A DNA stretch of 64,000 bases. It comes from Bacteroidota bacterium. Lineage in GTDB: Bacteria; Bacteroidota; Bacteroidia; UKL13-3. Each line of letters begins with the position of its first letter. Position 1 is the first letter of the stretch. The position numbers and the translations under genes are program-made. The stretch spans positions 1-64,000 of the forward strand of contig JAAFJM010000006.1 in NCBI GenBank assembly GCA_013298895.1, in the 5' to 3' direction. The notes below the pieces were generated by a model that ran no database searches, was not told the origin of the DNA, and saw only the letters and a program-made list of their open reading frames with translations. Positions 1 through 8,775 of the stretch are shown here, one piece after another.

Positions 1-177
1 TCTTTATAAATGGCTACTTCCTTTTGAAAAGTAACGCCAATAATTATTTTTTAACAATTCCAATCATTAAATTTTTACTTGGTTTTTTATGCTTTTATTT
101 GCAAGTCCATTTACACTTAGTTTTTAGTATAATGACTTTGGTGGAAAGTTTGGCAAATACAATAACATAGAGAAACA

Positions 178-756
178 ATGCAAAACCTACTATTTAACTT
201 TATATCAAAATACATTACTATAGCAGAAGAGGAGAAAAACGTACTCGTTTCTTTGAACCTATTTCATTCTGTTAAAAAGGGGACTGTTTTATTAAAAGAA
301 GGACAGCATTCTAAAGAAAGTTATTTTGTGCTAAATGGCTGTATTCGTACTTATTATATTTTAGATGGTGAAGAAAAAACCACTGCTTTTTACACAGAAA
401 TGGATGCTTTAACACCTCCTTGTGTAATTAACCAAACTCCTTCTGAATGTTATATTAGTTGTGTGGAAGACTCAATAATTTTGGTTTCTAATGAGGATAT
501 GTCGGAAGAGGTAAATAGTAAATTCCCCAAGTTTGATATCATGTGTAGGAAGTTCTCAGAAGAATTGTTGGCTAAACAACAAATCAATTTTGACGAGTTT
601 AAGACTTCATCACCCGAACAACGATACTTAAACTTACTTAAAAATAGACCTGACCTTATTCAGCGTGTGCCTCAACATCAATTAGCAAGTTTTTTAGGTA
701 TAAAACCACAATCATTAAGCAGACTAAGAGCAAGAATGCTTAAAAAAGAAAGCTAA
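178..756 (+). CDS. Crp/Fnr-family transcriptional regulator
   Basis: This 192-residue protein has the usual length and layout of Bacteroidota Crp/Fnr regulators. A cyclic-nucleotide-binding-like beta roll covers about residues 20-115 (GTVLLKEGQ, SYFVLNGCIRTYY) and a C-terminal helix-turn-helix covers about residues 160-185 (HQLASFLGIKPQSLSRLRAR). There is no Fnr-type N-terminal cysteine cluster, so oxygen sensing through Fe-S is unlikely. The ligand cannot be read from the sequence. The next gene starts 82 bases downstream behind a 14-bp palindrome that recurs before its paralogue, and this regulator is the natural candidate to bind both sites; that is inference. A near-consensus -7 element (TGACTTTG) lies about 35 bases upstream of the ATG. 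Confidence 0.9.
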   Translation: MQNLLFNFISKYITIAEEEKNVLVSLNLFHSVKKGTVLLKEGQHSKESYFVLNGCIRTYYILDGEEKTTAFYTEMDALTPPCVINQTPSECYISCVEDSIILVSNEDMSEEVNSKFPKFDIMCRKFSEELLAKQQINFDEFKTSSPEQRYLNLLKNRPDLIQRVPQHQLASFLGIKPQSLSRLRARMLKKES

Positions 757-766
757 AATTTATTTC

Positions 767-780
767 TTCACTTAAGTGAA
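767..780. promoter_or_regulatory. Perfect 14-bp palindromic operator, copy 1
   Basis: TTCACTTAAGTGAA is a perfect palindrome. It lies exactly 23 bases upstream of the -7 element at 804-811, the same spacing as copy 2 at 1929-1942. With a start site a few bases after the -7 element, its centre falls near -41, the class II activator position of Crp/Fnr proteins. No -33 TTTG is evident, as expected of an activator-dependent promoter. Binding by the adjacent regulator is inferred. Confidence 0.7.
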
Positions 781-803
781 CGAGTTAAGGTAGCTCGCCA
801 ATC

Positions 804-811
804 TACTTTTG
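804..811 (+). promoter_or_regulatory. -7 promoter element of the first paralogue
   Basis: TACTTTTG matches the Bacteroidota consensus TAnnTTTG. It overlaps the alternative TTG start at 809, which therefore cannot be the real translation start. Confidence 0.65.
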
Positions 812-838
812 CAATATCAATTAAAAATGAAAAGAGAT

Positions 839-1456
839 ATGCAAAAAAGGATTTTATTTTATGCCTTAATTATAGTATTGGCAAACAGTTTAAAGGCAAA
901 TGCCCAAGATGCCACAAAAGACACTACTCACAAAAGATGGTTTATTGGTAGTACCTTATTTTTATTGGGTAATTTTGATCAAACAAACAACCCAGAGTTT
1001 ATACAAATAAATGCAGGATACAGAATAACACCTAAAGATGTTGTTCTTTTTAAATTTAAAAGGTCCATTTATTCTTGGCCACTTGGCATCCCATTTGGAC
1101 CTGAATTTGATAAACCAGGACTAAACTATCCCGGACACGCACGCATTCTTGCTCCTCAAATAGGCTATCAGAGATTTTGGTGGAAGGGTGTATTTACATC
1201 CGTTACCGCAATGAATGCCTTTGAAAAATATTTGGATAAGGATAACAAAAAGATTGGAAATGGTTATACCTTATACCTAGACTTTTATTTGGGATACCAA
1301 TTTAAGTTTGGTAAAAAACGCTTCTTTTTCGAACCAGCAATTGGAATTAGTACTTGGCCTATAAGAACTAACGTTCCCGAATCTTTTAAAGCATTAGATG
1401 AAAAATGGAATAACTACTTTATTCAACCAGGGTTTGATTTTGGCATTAACTTTTAG
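839..1456 (+). CDS. Small exported outer-membrane-type protein, paralogue 1
   Basis: The function is not recognised. The mature protein is about 180 residues after a signal peptide ending in KANAQ. It is rich in aromatic residues, has alternating beta-strand patterns (KRWFIGSTLFLLGNF, GYRITPKDVV, FFFEPAIGIS) and ends in FGINF, a C-terminal aromatic typical of outer-membrane beta barrels. It is clearly paralogous to 2001-2624; about two fifths of positions look identical by eye. The ATG at 839 was chosen because it matches the paralogue start and is followed directly by the signal peptide; 827 is the alternative. It is expressed from a palindrome-plus-TACTTTTG promoter directly downstream of the Crp/Fnr gene. 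Confidence 0.75.
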   Translation: MQKRILFYALIIVLANSLKANAQDATKDTTHKRWFIGSTLFLLGNFDQTNNPEFIQINAGYRITPKDVVLFKFKRSIYSWPLGIPFGPEFDKPGLNYPGHARILAPQIGYQRFWWKGVFTSVTAMNAFEKYLDKDNKKIGNGYTLYLDFYLGYQFKFGKKRFFFEPAIGISTWPIRTNVPESFKALDEKWNNYFIQPGFDFGINF

Positions 1457-1507
1457 CATTAAAATCAATAAATAATCAATTTACATAAAACAATAAAAAT
1501 TAATATA

Positions 1508-1879
1508 ATGAAAAAGAAATTCAACTATTCCTTGCTGTTTATGCTAACGGCATTCCTTAGTTCATGTGGCATTGGTGCCGCATTTGTTACCAACCACAAC
1601 CAAAACGCCACAGAGGTACACTTAAGTGGAAACAACTTTAAAGTAATTGATCAGGTAAGTGGAAGTTCAGAAACATCTTATGTGTTTGCAATTGGAGGTA
1701 TGAACAAAAGGCAATTGTACGAAAATGCTTATTCAGCAATGATGAAGAAAGCCAACTTGCTAAATGGTTCAAAAGCCATAATAAACGTAATGACAGAGGA
1801 ACATGTTAGTGGATTTGCTCCTTTCTTTGTTAGAAGAACGATAACTGTGAGTGCCCAAGTAGTAGAATTTACAAGGTAG
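1508..1879 (+). CDS. Small lipoprotein, possibly DUF6567-like
   Basis: The 123-residue protein has a lipoprotein signal peptide with lipobox LSSC and Cys at residue 20, followed by a short conserved domain (NNFKVIDQVSG, YENAYSAMMKKANLLNGSKA, ITVSAQVVEF). The pattern resembles small Bacteroidota lipoproteins of the DUF6567 type; this comes from memory and is only tentative. Function is unknown. It starts 51 bases after paralogue 1, with no separate promoter that I can see, so it probably shares that transcript. Confidence 0.7.
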   Translation: MKKKFNYSLLFMLTAFLSSCGIGAAFVTNHNQNATEVHLSGNNFKVIDQVSGSSETSYVFAIGGMNKRQLYENAYSAMMKKANLLNGSKAIINVMTEEHVSGFAPFFVRRTITVSAQVVEFTR

Positions 1880-1928
1880 TTTTAAATAAATAGGCAACGG
1901 ATTTTAAAAAAGAGATAAAACTTATTTC

Positions 1929-1942
1929 TTCACTTAAGTGAA
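1929..1942. promoter_or_regulatory. Perfect 14-bp palindromic operator, copy 2
   Basis: The same TTCACTTAAGTGAA as at 767-780, again 23 bases upstream of a TACTTTTG -7 element (1966-1973). Identity extends to the left (ATTTCTTCAC) and into the promoter (TCTACTTTTGCAATAT), while the DNA between operator and -7 element differs. That pattern suggests selection on the two sites rather than a very recent duplication. Confidence 0.7.
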
Positions 1943-1965
1943 CGTATCATGATAACTCTCCATTC

Positions 1966-1973
1966 TACTTTTG
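1966..1973 (+). promoter_or_regulatory. -7 promoter element of the second paralogue
   Basis: TACTTTTG fits TAnnTTTG. The predicted start site lies about 25 bases before the ATG at 2001. Confidence 0.65.
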
Positions 1974-2000
1974 CAATATTATTTAACAACAAAAATAGAT

Positions 2001-2624
2001 ATGCAAAAGAAAAATTTATGGATTGGACTTGTTTTAGTTTTAACAATCAATTTACATGTAAATGCTCAACATGCTAAAACAGATAGCACTTACAAACGAT
2101 GGTTCGTTGGTAGTACTTTATTTGTAGTGGGTAATTTAGTACCTGTAAATCCACCAGAATTTGGTCAACTCAATTTAGGTTACCGCATTACAGGAAGGGA
2201 TGTAATCTCTCTTGAGCTAATAACTTGGAAATATGCTTGGCCACTTGGTATTAACCCTTTTTATAATAAGGCATATGGAACACCAGAAGAAAAATTTCCA
2301 GGATATGTAAGAGATTACGGTGTAGGTGTGGCTTACCAAAGGTATTTATGGAAAGGTCTTTATGTAGCAGTGCACATAATGCCAGCTTTGCAAACATATA
2401 CAAATGAAAACGGCAAAAATGTGGGTAATGGTTTCATGATATTCAACACAAACCGAGTTGGTTACCACGTAAAACTCTTTAAGGATAAGTTTTTTATAGA
2501 ACCATCACTTGGTATAGCTGGTCGACCTTATGCTACCGAAATGCCTGATGGATTTAAACAAAAAGATAATAAATGGTCCAAATGGACTCCCGAACCTGGT
2601 CTACATATTGGGTTTAATTTTTAA
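2001..2624 (+). CDS. Small exported outer-membrane-type protein, paralogue 2
   Basis: Paralogue of 839-1456 with the same signal-peptide architecture (ending HVNAQ) and shared blocks: KRWFVGSTLF, GYRITGRDV, AWPLGI, FIEPSLGIAGRP and the terminal HIGFNF. Function is unknown; the strand pattern and C-terminal Phe suggest a small outer-membrane beta barrel. The ATG at 2001 was chosen because the upstream TTG at 1971 falls inside the -7 element. A decayed third copy of this C-terminus is found at about 3761-3862. Confidence 0.75.
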   Translation: MQKKNLWIGLVLVLTINLHVNAQHAKTDSTYKRWFVGSTLFVVGNLVPVNPPEFGQLNLGYRITGRDVISLELITWKYAWPLGINPFYNKAYGTPEEKFPGYVRDYGVGVAYQRYLWKGLYVAVHIMPALQTYTNENGKNVGNGFMIFNTNRVGYHVKLFKDKFFIEPSLGIAGRPYATEMPDGFKQKDNKWSKWTPEPGLHIGFNF

Positions 2625-2774
2625 ACAAACAATTTGTACTTATAAAAAAGAACAAAAAAATTTAGCAAATAACTTATAGGGGGTAAACTCAGATTTTGTT
2701 TTACAAAAGGTGTTTTTCCATAAAATAAAACTGTACAGCATTTAAAGCCTATTTATTGTCTAAAAGGACGAAAA

Positions 2775-3746
2775 ATGAAAAAAATAAAACTAATAAGCAT
2801 ATTTATATTCATTGCTACCGTAAATATTGTAGCACAAGAAAATGATAGTTTGAAAACAAGCAAAGTTCAAGTAACATTTGCATATCCATTTGGTAGTAAC
2901 GGAACAAGTTCAATGAAATATTCAAATAATTTTTCATTTAATGTATTGTATGGTTTAAATGGCGGTGTAGATGGAGCTGAAATTGGTTCAATATTCAACT
3001 ATAATAAAGGAATTGTCAGAGGATTTCAATTGTCAGGAATTTCAAATATTTGTTTGAAGTCAACACATGGTTTAGTTATATCAGGAGTACTAAATTATTC
3101 TAAGCAAAGCGCAAAAGGATTTCAATTATCAACTGTAAACGTTTGTGATAATGAGTTTAGCGGTTTGCAATTAGGTGTTGTAAATTATTCAAAGAAACTT
3201 AAAGGCGTTCAAGTTGGTTTATTTAACTACATAAATAATGGTAACAATGCTTTGCCAATTGGATTATTCAGCATAGTGAAAAATGGTTATTATGAATTGG
3301 AACTTGCTGGAGGTGATGCAATAAACTATAACCTGAACTTTAAAATGGGAGTTGAAAAGTTTTACACTATTTTTAAAACTGGCTACTCTACATTTAAAAA
3401 CAATGCTATTTATAGTGTGGGTCTTGGATTTGGCAGTAAAATACCGATTTCTGAGAAACAAAAAATCAGCATTGATTTATCGTACAATCAAATTGTTTAC
3501 AATAACTATTGGGACAACGGAAAAATTAATATCCTAAACAAGGCTGATTTTAATTATAAATATAGCTTTTCAAATAAATTTTCTGTGTTGATAGGTACAT
3601 CATTTAACATTTACATTACAGAAGAGAAGGTAGAAGGTAAATACGGAACTTTAAATATTCCTAATACTATTTATTCAAACGAAAGAATGAATAGTAAGTT
3701 GTTTATGTGGTTTGGAATTAATGCAGGTTTGTCTTTAAAACTATAA
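2775..3746 (+). CDS. LA_2272-type surface repeat protein
   Basis: The 323-residue exported protein has a signal peptide ending IVAQ. Its centre carries tandem short repeats of the form GxQLG-VVNYSK / GVQVGLFNY (about residues 75-165), the pattern of LA_2272-type surface repeat proteins. The C-terminal half looks like amphipathic beta strands (FSVLIGTSFNIYI, MWFGINAGLSLKL), consistent with an outer-membrane location. The biochemical function is unknown. It follows paralogue 2 after a 150-base gap and may have its own promoter. Confidence 0.7.
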   Translation: MKKIKLISIFIFIATVNIVAQENDSLKTSKVQVTFAYPFGSNGTSSMKYSNNFSFNVLYGLNGGVDGAEIGSIFNYNKGIVRGFQLSGISNICLKSTHGLVISGVLNYSKQSAKGFQLSTVNVCDNEFSGLQLGVVNYSKKLKGVQVGLFNYINNGNNALPIGLFSIVKNGYYELELAGGDAINYNLNFKMGVEKFYTIFKTGYSTFKNNAIYSVGLGFGSKIPISEKQKISIDLSYNQIVYNNYWDNGKINILNKADFNYKYSFSNKFSVLIGTSFNIYITEEKVEGKYGTLNIPNTIYSNERMNSKLFMWFGINAGLSLKL

Positions 3747-3760
3747 TTACTGAAATCAAA

Positions 3761-3862
3761 TAATACCTAAAAACAGTGATTGAAAACTGGAAAGTTAATA
3801 ACTGGCCCAAATGGCCTCCCGAACTTGGGCTACACATTGGATATAAATTTAAATATATAACT
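3761..3862 (+). pseudogene. Remnant of a third outer-membrane paralogue (C-terminal end)
   Basis: In the frame starting at 3779 the sequence reads ENWKVNNWPKWPPELG then LHIGYKF. This matches the end of the protein at 2001-2624 (WSKWTPEPGLHIGFNF) at 11 of the last 16 residues. The frame is closed by TAA at 3761 and has no start codon or signal peptide. It is not in frame with either neighbouring gene. I read it as the tail of a deleted third copy, lying between the LA_2272 gene and the DUF6326-like gene. Confidence 0.7.
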
Positions 3863-3863
3863 T

Positions 3864-4295
3864 ATGGATACACAAAAAACACCACAAAATGAACTGAAAG
3901 ACATTAAAGTAGATTTGAAACTAAAACTCGCTGCACTGTGGGCTAGTTTTATGTTTCTCTATGTCTATGTTGATTATTTTCACTTATATATGCCAGGATC
4001 CATAGAAGAAATTCTCGCGGGAAATGTATTTATTTTTGACATTTCTTACGTCTTTTTATTGCTAGCAATGACCTTTGTAATAATTCCAACCCTTATGATT
4101 TTCCTTTCTGTTGCACTTCCTGCTAAAGTAAATCGTTTGATGAACATAATTGTAGCTATTCTTTATATTCCATATATGCTGTTTAATTTGGCAGGAGAAG
4201 CTTGGGCACACATGTATTTTGCAGCGGCTGTAGAAGTGTTACTACTTTGTCTAATTATTCGTTATGCATGGAAGTGGTCTTGTATTGAAGCATAA
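3864..4295 (+). CDS. DUF6326-like four-helix membrane protein
   Basis: The 143-residue protein has a short charged N-terminus and four predicted membrane segments, at about residues 23-42, 55-80, 88-108 and 112-135. The first carries ALWASFMFLYVYVDYFHLY, the block I associate with DUF6326 proteins; that family call is from memory. Function is unknown. The start overlaps the end of the decayed paralogue copy and lies in another frame. It is probably the last gene of the left-end module. Confidence 0.7.
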   Translation: MDTQKTPQNELKDIKVDLKLKLAALWASFMFLYVYVDYFHLYMPGSIEEILAGNVFIFDISYVFLLLAMTFVIIPTLMIFLSVALPAKVNRLMNIIVAILYIPYMLFNLAGEAWAHMYFAAAVEVLLLCLIIRYAWKWSCIEA

Positions 4296-4479
4296 AATTA
4301 ATAGTTGATTGAAAATAAACAACAAACCTTAAGGATCATTTTACCAAATACTTATATCATTTACTTGACTGATAATGAGCAAAAATACATAGGTAAATTC
4401 ATTAAATCCAATTAAGCAAATTACTTCGTTTAGGAAAAACTAAACAAATAATTATAATCTATAAATTATACACAAACAC

Positions 4480-5226
4480 ATGAAAAAAAACAACTTACTG
4501 GCATCATTATGCCTTATTTCCGTGGCATTTTTAAACAATTCACTGAATGCCCAAGATCTAACTTCCATCAAAGTAGGAACTACACTACCTCTTTTTACTT
4601 ATGAGGCATCATCAAAAATTTTAAATGTACAAATGACTGTTAGAAATGTTGGATTTAGTAACTCAGAAGAATTTGATGTAACCTTGGTAATAAAAAACAC
4701 TAGTACTAATACAGAATATGAAATTGATAGGATAGTCCAATCAGGTTTATCGTACACTCAACTTAACAATGGAAATACAAGTTATATAAAAGATTGGAAA
4801 GTAGACTTAAAAGATAGAACTCAGGTACCAAGTGGCACATACAGAGTAATAGCTAAAATAAACGATGAGAAAAAAGCGTTCGAAACCAATTACTCTAATA
4901 ATAATGAGAACTTTGCAAGTAGTAGTTTTACTTATAACACTTCAAGTGTAGGAGTTATTGAAGGTAGCAATAAACAAAATATACAAGTCTATCCCAATCC
5001 TTCTAATGGAAAATTTAATGTGGAGTTGGGTAATATTGAAAGAATTGCTCAACCTATTACTATAACCATTAACAATATTTTGGGAGAAGTAATCAATACT
5101 TATTCTGTACAAAATGGTTTATCAAATTTGGAAATAAACCTCTCAAATCAAGCAAATGGGTTTTATTTTATTGCTATAAAAAATGGTCCAAATTTATATA
5201 CTAGGAAAATAAAAATTCAAAATTAA
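4480..5226 (+). CDS. T9SS type A cargo protein with CARDB-like domain
   Basis: The 248-residue secreted protein has a signal peptide ending SLNAQ. A CARDB/Ig-like domain covers about residues 30-155 (MTVRNVGFSNSEEF, VPSGTYRVIAKIN, NNENFASS). A type A sorting domain covers about residues 165-248 and starts with VYPNPSNGKFNVEL, then GFYFIAIKNG and a basic end. The sorting domain directs export through the type IX system and anchoring or release at the cell surface. The partner of the CARDB domain is unknown. A PorV homologue at 44.5 kb supports a working T9SS in this organism. Confidence 0.85.
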   Translation: MKKNNLLASLCLISVAFLNNSLNAQDLTSIKVGTTLPLFTYEASSKILNVQMTVRNVGFSNSEEFDVTLVIKNTSTNTEYEIDRIVQSGLSYTQLNNGNTSYIKDWKVDLKDRTQVPSGTYRVIAKINDEKKAFETNYSNNNENFASSSFTYNTSSVGVIEGSNKQNIQVYPNPSNGKFNVELGNIERIAQPITITINNILGEVINTYSVQNGLSNLEINLSNQANGFYFIAIKNGPNLYTRKIKIQN

Positions 5227-5422
5227 ATAGTAATACATTACAGAATTGAATAGGACCATGGGCTATTTAGTAAAGCAAAACAATGGTCTGTTGTTTTATA
5301 AAAGTCAATTGCAATTAAACATTTAGTCAAAAATTTCAAATTCAATTTTTTAATTCTTAACTTATCAAAAAAGGCCTAGAATAATACATGACCCTTATAG
5401 AATCGCAGCCATTAAATAAAAT

Positions 5423-7795
5423 ATGATCAAATATTATTCAATTACTTTTATACTTTTTCTTGTTTTTAGTACCGCATTTACCCAAACTAAATTTACTATG
5501 AGTGGTGAGCTTAGAGATAGTTCTAATGGCGAAACATTAATTGGTGCAGTAGTAAAAATTATTGAAACCAATAAAGCTATTTCAACCAATACATATGGCT
5601 ATTTTGCATTAACACTACCTTCTGGAAATTATACTGTTCAAATAACTTATTTGGGTTTTCAAACCAAGATTTTAAAGGTTAATTTAGATAAAGATACCAA
5701 ATTAAATGTAAAACTTAGCCAAAAGAGTATTACAGGAAAAGAAGTGGTAATAAAAGGTGAACGCGAAGATAAAAACGTAAAAAGTACCGAAATGAGTACG
5801 GTGGAATTATCGGGCGAAAAAGTAAAGCAATTACCCGTAATATTTGGAGAACCTGACATTTTAAAAGCCATTACTTTACTACCAGGTATAAAAAGTGGTG
5901 GTGAAGGCGGAACAGGATTTTATGTGAGAGGTGGCGGACCCGACCAAAATTTAATATTAATGGATGAAGCTGTAGTTTATAATCCATCGCATTTATTTGG
6001 TTTCCTTTCTGTTTTCAACACAGATGCAGTTAAAAATTTAGAGGTTATTAAAGGCGGTATGCCAGCAAATTATGGCGGGCGTTTATCATCAATTTTAAAT
6101 GTTAGCATGCGCGAAGGCAATAACCAAAAATATGAGTTTAATGGTGGCATTGGTTTAATAGCCTCACGTTTTAGTGCAGAAGGACCGATGAAAAAAGGAA
6201 AAAGCAGTTTTTTAATTGCTGCACGTAGAACGTATATTGATGTTTTAGCGCAACCTTTTTTGCCTAAAAGTGCACAAGGAAATGCTTATTATTTTTATGA
6301 TATAAATTTAAAGTTAAATTGGCAATTAGGACCAAAAGATAAGTTATACTTTTCGGGATATTTTGGAAGGGATATATTAGATTTTATAAGTCCAACTAAT
6401 AAAAGTGTAAACCTTAATTTTGGTTGGGGAAATGCTACAGCTACATTACGTTGGAACCATATATTCAAACCTAAATTGTTTAGCAATACTTCATTAATTT
6501 ATAACCGTTACGATTTATTTAACGATTTTAAATTTGGTGCAAGTGGTTTTAGTGTGCGTTCAGGTTTGTATGATTGGAATTTAAAGTCAGATTTTATCTG
6601 GTTTGCAGCTGATAAACATTTGGTTAAATTTGGTTTCAATTATATTTTCCATACGTTTACTCCAGGTATTGCCAGTGGTGCTTTAGGTACCATAAAAATT
6701 GATGAAGAAATTAGTAAACAATATGCGCATGAGTTTGCAATATACGCCCAAGATGAATGGCAAATAAGCCAACGTTGGAGTGTAAATGCGGGTTTAAGAG
6801 CCGTGGCTTTTAATAGAGTTGGTCCTTACACGCAAGAAATATTTGACAATAACAATCAAAAAACAGGAGAATCTATAAAATACGGTGCCAATGAAAGTAT
6901 TGCGTTTTATCCTAGATTAGAACCAAGGTTAAATGTTAATTATTTGATTAATGAAGAATCTTCTATAAAAGCTTCTTATACCAAAACATATCAATTTGTA
7001 CATTTAGCTACTACAAGTGGTGCTCAGTTTCCTGTAGATTTATGGGTGCCTAGTTCAGCTAAAGTTAAACCTCAAGAGGCCAATCAAGTGGCTTTGGGTT
7101 ATTTTAGAAATTTTAAAAATAACAGATACGAAGCTAGTGCCGAGGCTTATTATAAAGTAATGGATAACCAAATTGAGTTTAAGCCATTTTCACAATTGTT
7201 TTTCAATGCTAATTTAGAAAACGAGATGGTTTTTGGACAAGGAAAAGCTTATGGTTTAGAATTGTTTTTAAAGAAAAAAGTGGGTAGGCTAAATGGATGG
7301 ATTGGGTACACTTGGAGTCGTGCATACCGCCAGTTTGATCAATTAAACAATGGAGAAGCTTATTTTTTCAGGTATGATAGAACGCACGATATGTCGTTGG
7401 TGTTAAGTTATACTTTTAATAAAAAATGGACAGGAACTTTTGTGTTTGTATATGGAACAGGCAATGCTGTTACTTTACCAAACTCTCGTTATCCATACAG
7501 AATTGGTTATGACCCACAAACAAACGAACCTAAATTCACTTTTATTGACGTTTATGATAAAATAAATTCATATCGGTTACCGTCCTACCATCGTGCAGAT
7601 TTAAGTTTTGTATATACCCATAAAAAAACTAAAAACTGGGAAAGCAATTGGAATTTTAGTATTTACAATATTTACAACCGTGCTAATCCATATTTTATCT
7701 ATTTTTTACCTGATTTAGATAAGTTAGAAGTAAAAGCTTACATGGTTTATTTATTCCCCATTTTACCTTCGGTAGCTTGGAATTTTAAGTTTTAA
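5423..7795 (+). CDS. TonB-dependent receptor with CarboxypepD-like N-terminal domain
   Basis: The 790-residue outer-membrane receptor has a signal peptide, a carboxypeptidase regulatory-like domain (about residues 25-100, with LIGAVVKI and VQITYLGFQTK), a plug domain (about 125-230, with GEPDILKAITLLPGIKSG and FYVRGGGPDQNLILMDE) and a beta barrel to the C-terminus ending in Phe. It imports an unknown substrate using TonB energy. The DUF4249 lipoprotein gene begins 12 bases after its stop, a pairing common in Bacteroidota that resembles SusC/SusD logic. No degradative enzymes lie nearby to hint at the substrate. Confidence 0.9.
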   Translation: MIKYYSITFILFLVFSTAFTQTKFTMSGELRDSSNGETLIGAVVKIIETNKAISTNTYGYFALTLPSGNYTVQITYLGFQTKILKVNLDKDTKLNVKLSQKSITGKEVVIKGEREDKNVKSTEMSTVELSGEKVKQLPVIFGEPDILKAITLLPGIKSGGEGGTGFYVRGGGPDQNLILMDEAVVYNPSHLFGFLSVFNTDAVKNLEVIKGGMPANYGGRLSSILNVSMREGNNQKYEFNGGIGLIASRFSAEGPMKKGKSSFLIAARRTYIDVLAQPFLPKSAQGNAYYFYDINLKLNWQLGPKDKLYFSGYFGRDILDFISPTNKSVNLNFGWGNATATLRWNHIFKPKLFSNTSLIYNRYDLFNDFKFGASGFSVRSGLYDWNLKSDFIWFAADKHLVKFGFNYIFHTFTPGIASGALGTIKIDEEISKQYAHEFAIYAQDEWQISQRWSVNAGLRAVAFNRVGPYTQEIFDNNNQKTGESIKYGANESIAFYPRLEPRLNVNYLINEESSIKASYTKTYQFVHLATTSGAQFPVDLWVPSSAKVKPQEANQVALGYFRNFKNNRYEASAEAYYKVMDNQIEFKPFSQLFFNANLENEMVFGQGKAYGLELFLKKKVGRLNGWIGYTWSRAYRQFDQLNNGEAYFFRYDRTHDMSLVLSYTFNKKWTGTFVFVYGTGNAVTLPNSRYPYRIGYDPQTNEPKFTFIDVYDKINSYRLPSYHRADLSFVYTHKKTKNWESNWNFSIYNIYNRANPYFIYFLPDLDKLEVKAYMVYLFPILPSVAWNFKF

Positions 7796-7807
7796 TTATT
7801 TAGTAAA

Positions 7808-8698
7808 ATGAAAAATATAATTATAGTTTTAATTGTTTTATTTACCTTTTTAGCTTGCGAAAAGGAAATTACTATTGATGTACCTCCAGGTAAATTTCAA
7901 TATGTAGTGGAAGCGAGTATTAACAATCGATTTCCATTGTTAAACTATGTTTTCATAAGTACCACCATTGATTATTTTAAACCTGATTTATCGCTAAATG
8001 GTATTAAAAATGCGGAAGTTTATATTACACCTGGGGTAATAATTGGAAATGATACAATTTACAATAAGGCTGACAAAGTTAGACTTTACTCTGTTGATTC
8101 TTTATCCAAAATAATTCCTGAATTAGATAGCATGGTAAGCTCATTTTCGGGCGTGTATATGAATCCATTTGAACTTATTGGAAATGTTAATACTCCATAT
8201 AAATTAGATATTTTGTTAAACAATGGAGCTACAGCTATTACTGCTAAAACATTTATACCGCGTACAGCAAATATTGATAGTATAGTTTACCAAATTGAAC
8301 CAAACGAAGACAATGATACTTTTGGAAAAGCTTTTACTAAATTTTGGTTTGTAGATGGGCCTGAAAAAAATAATTACAGATTGGCAGTAAATGTTAGTTC
8401 TGATTCTATTTTGTATGGTTGGGGAGCTTGTAAGTTTTACCAAACTTTTGACGATGAGTTTGCAAATAATGGAAACAGACCGTTCGATTTTTTTAGTCCT
8501 TTTAACCAAGGTGATACTTTGAATTTATACCTTTCGCATATTGGCAGAAAAGAGTTTTTGTTTTGGGAGTCGTTTGAAAATGCTGAAAATAACGTTGGGC
8601 CATTTGCTACCCCAGGTAATGTAAAATCAAATGTTAGCGGTGCAATAGGTTCGTTTACTGGATATGCAGTTGATTATAAACAAATCATTCTGAAGTGA
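7808..8698 (+). CDS. DUF4249 lipoprotein, partner of the TonB receptor
   Basis: The 296-residue lipoprotein has lipobox LLAC-type FLACEKE (Cys about residue 17), followed by ITIDVPPGKFQYVVEASINN, the characteristic start of DUF4249. The rest is beta-rich. It follows the TonB receptor by 12 bases and is surely co-transcribed with it. It probably acts as the surface-exposed accessory of that receptor; the role is inferred from the pairing. Confidence 0.85.
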   Translation: MKNIIIVLIVLFTFLACEKEITIDVPPGKFQYVVEASINNRFPLLNYVFISTTIDYFKPDLSLNGIKNAEVYITPGVIIGNDTIYNKADKVRLYSVDSLSKIIPELDSMVSSFSGVYMNPFELIGNVNTPYKLDILLNNGATAITAKTFIPRTANIDSIVYQIEPNEDNDTFGKAFTKFWFVDGPEKNNYRLAVNVSSDSILYGWGACKFYQTFDDEFANNGNRPFDFFSPFNQGDTLNLYLSHIGRKEFLFWESFENAENNVGPFATPGNVKSNVSGAIGSFTGYAVDYKQIILK

Positions 8699-8750
8699 TA
8701 AATTATTATATAACACCCCACTATTAATTAATAATCTCTTGTTACCGAAT

Positions 8751-8775
8751 GTGACAAGTTTTTAAAACCTGTTAC
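8751..8775. terminator. Imperfect hairpin downstream of the DUF4249 gene
   Basis: GTGACAAGTTTT-T-AAAACCTGTTAC folds with one mismatch and a G-T pair, 52 bases after the stop codon. The downstream T tract is weak (GTCTTTG). It is closely related to the stronger hairpin at 10556-10592, so the two look like members of one intergenic hairpin family. Confidence 0.45.

Noticed and set aside
1617-1630. TACACTTAAGTGGA, a 12 of 14 match to the palindromic operator
   Set aside because: It lies inside the lipoprotein coding sequence, its outer bases do not pair, and no -7 element follows at the right distance. Probably chance.
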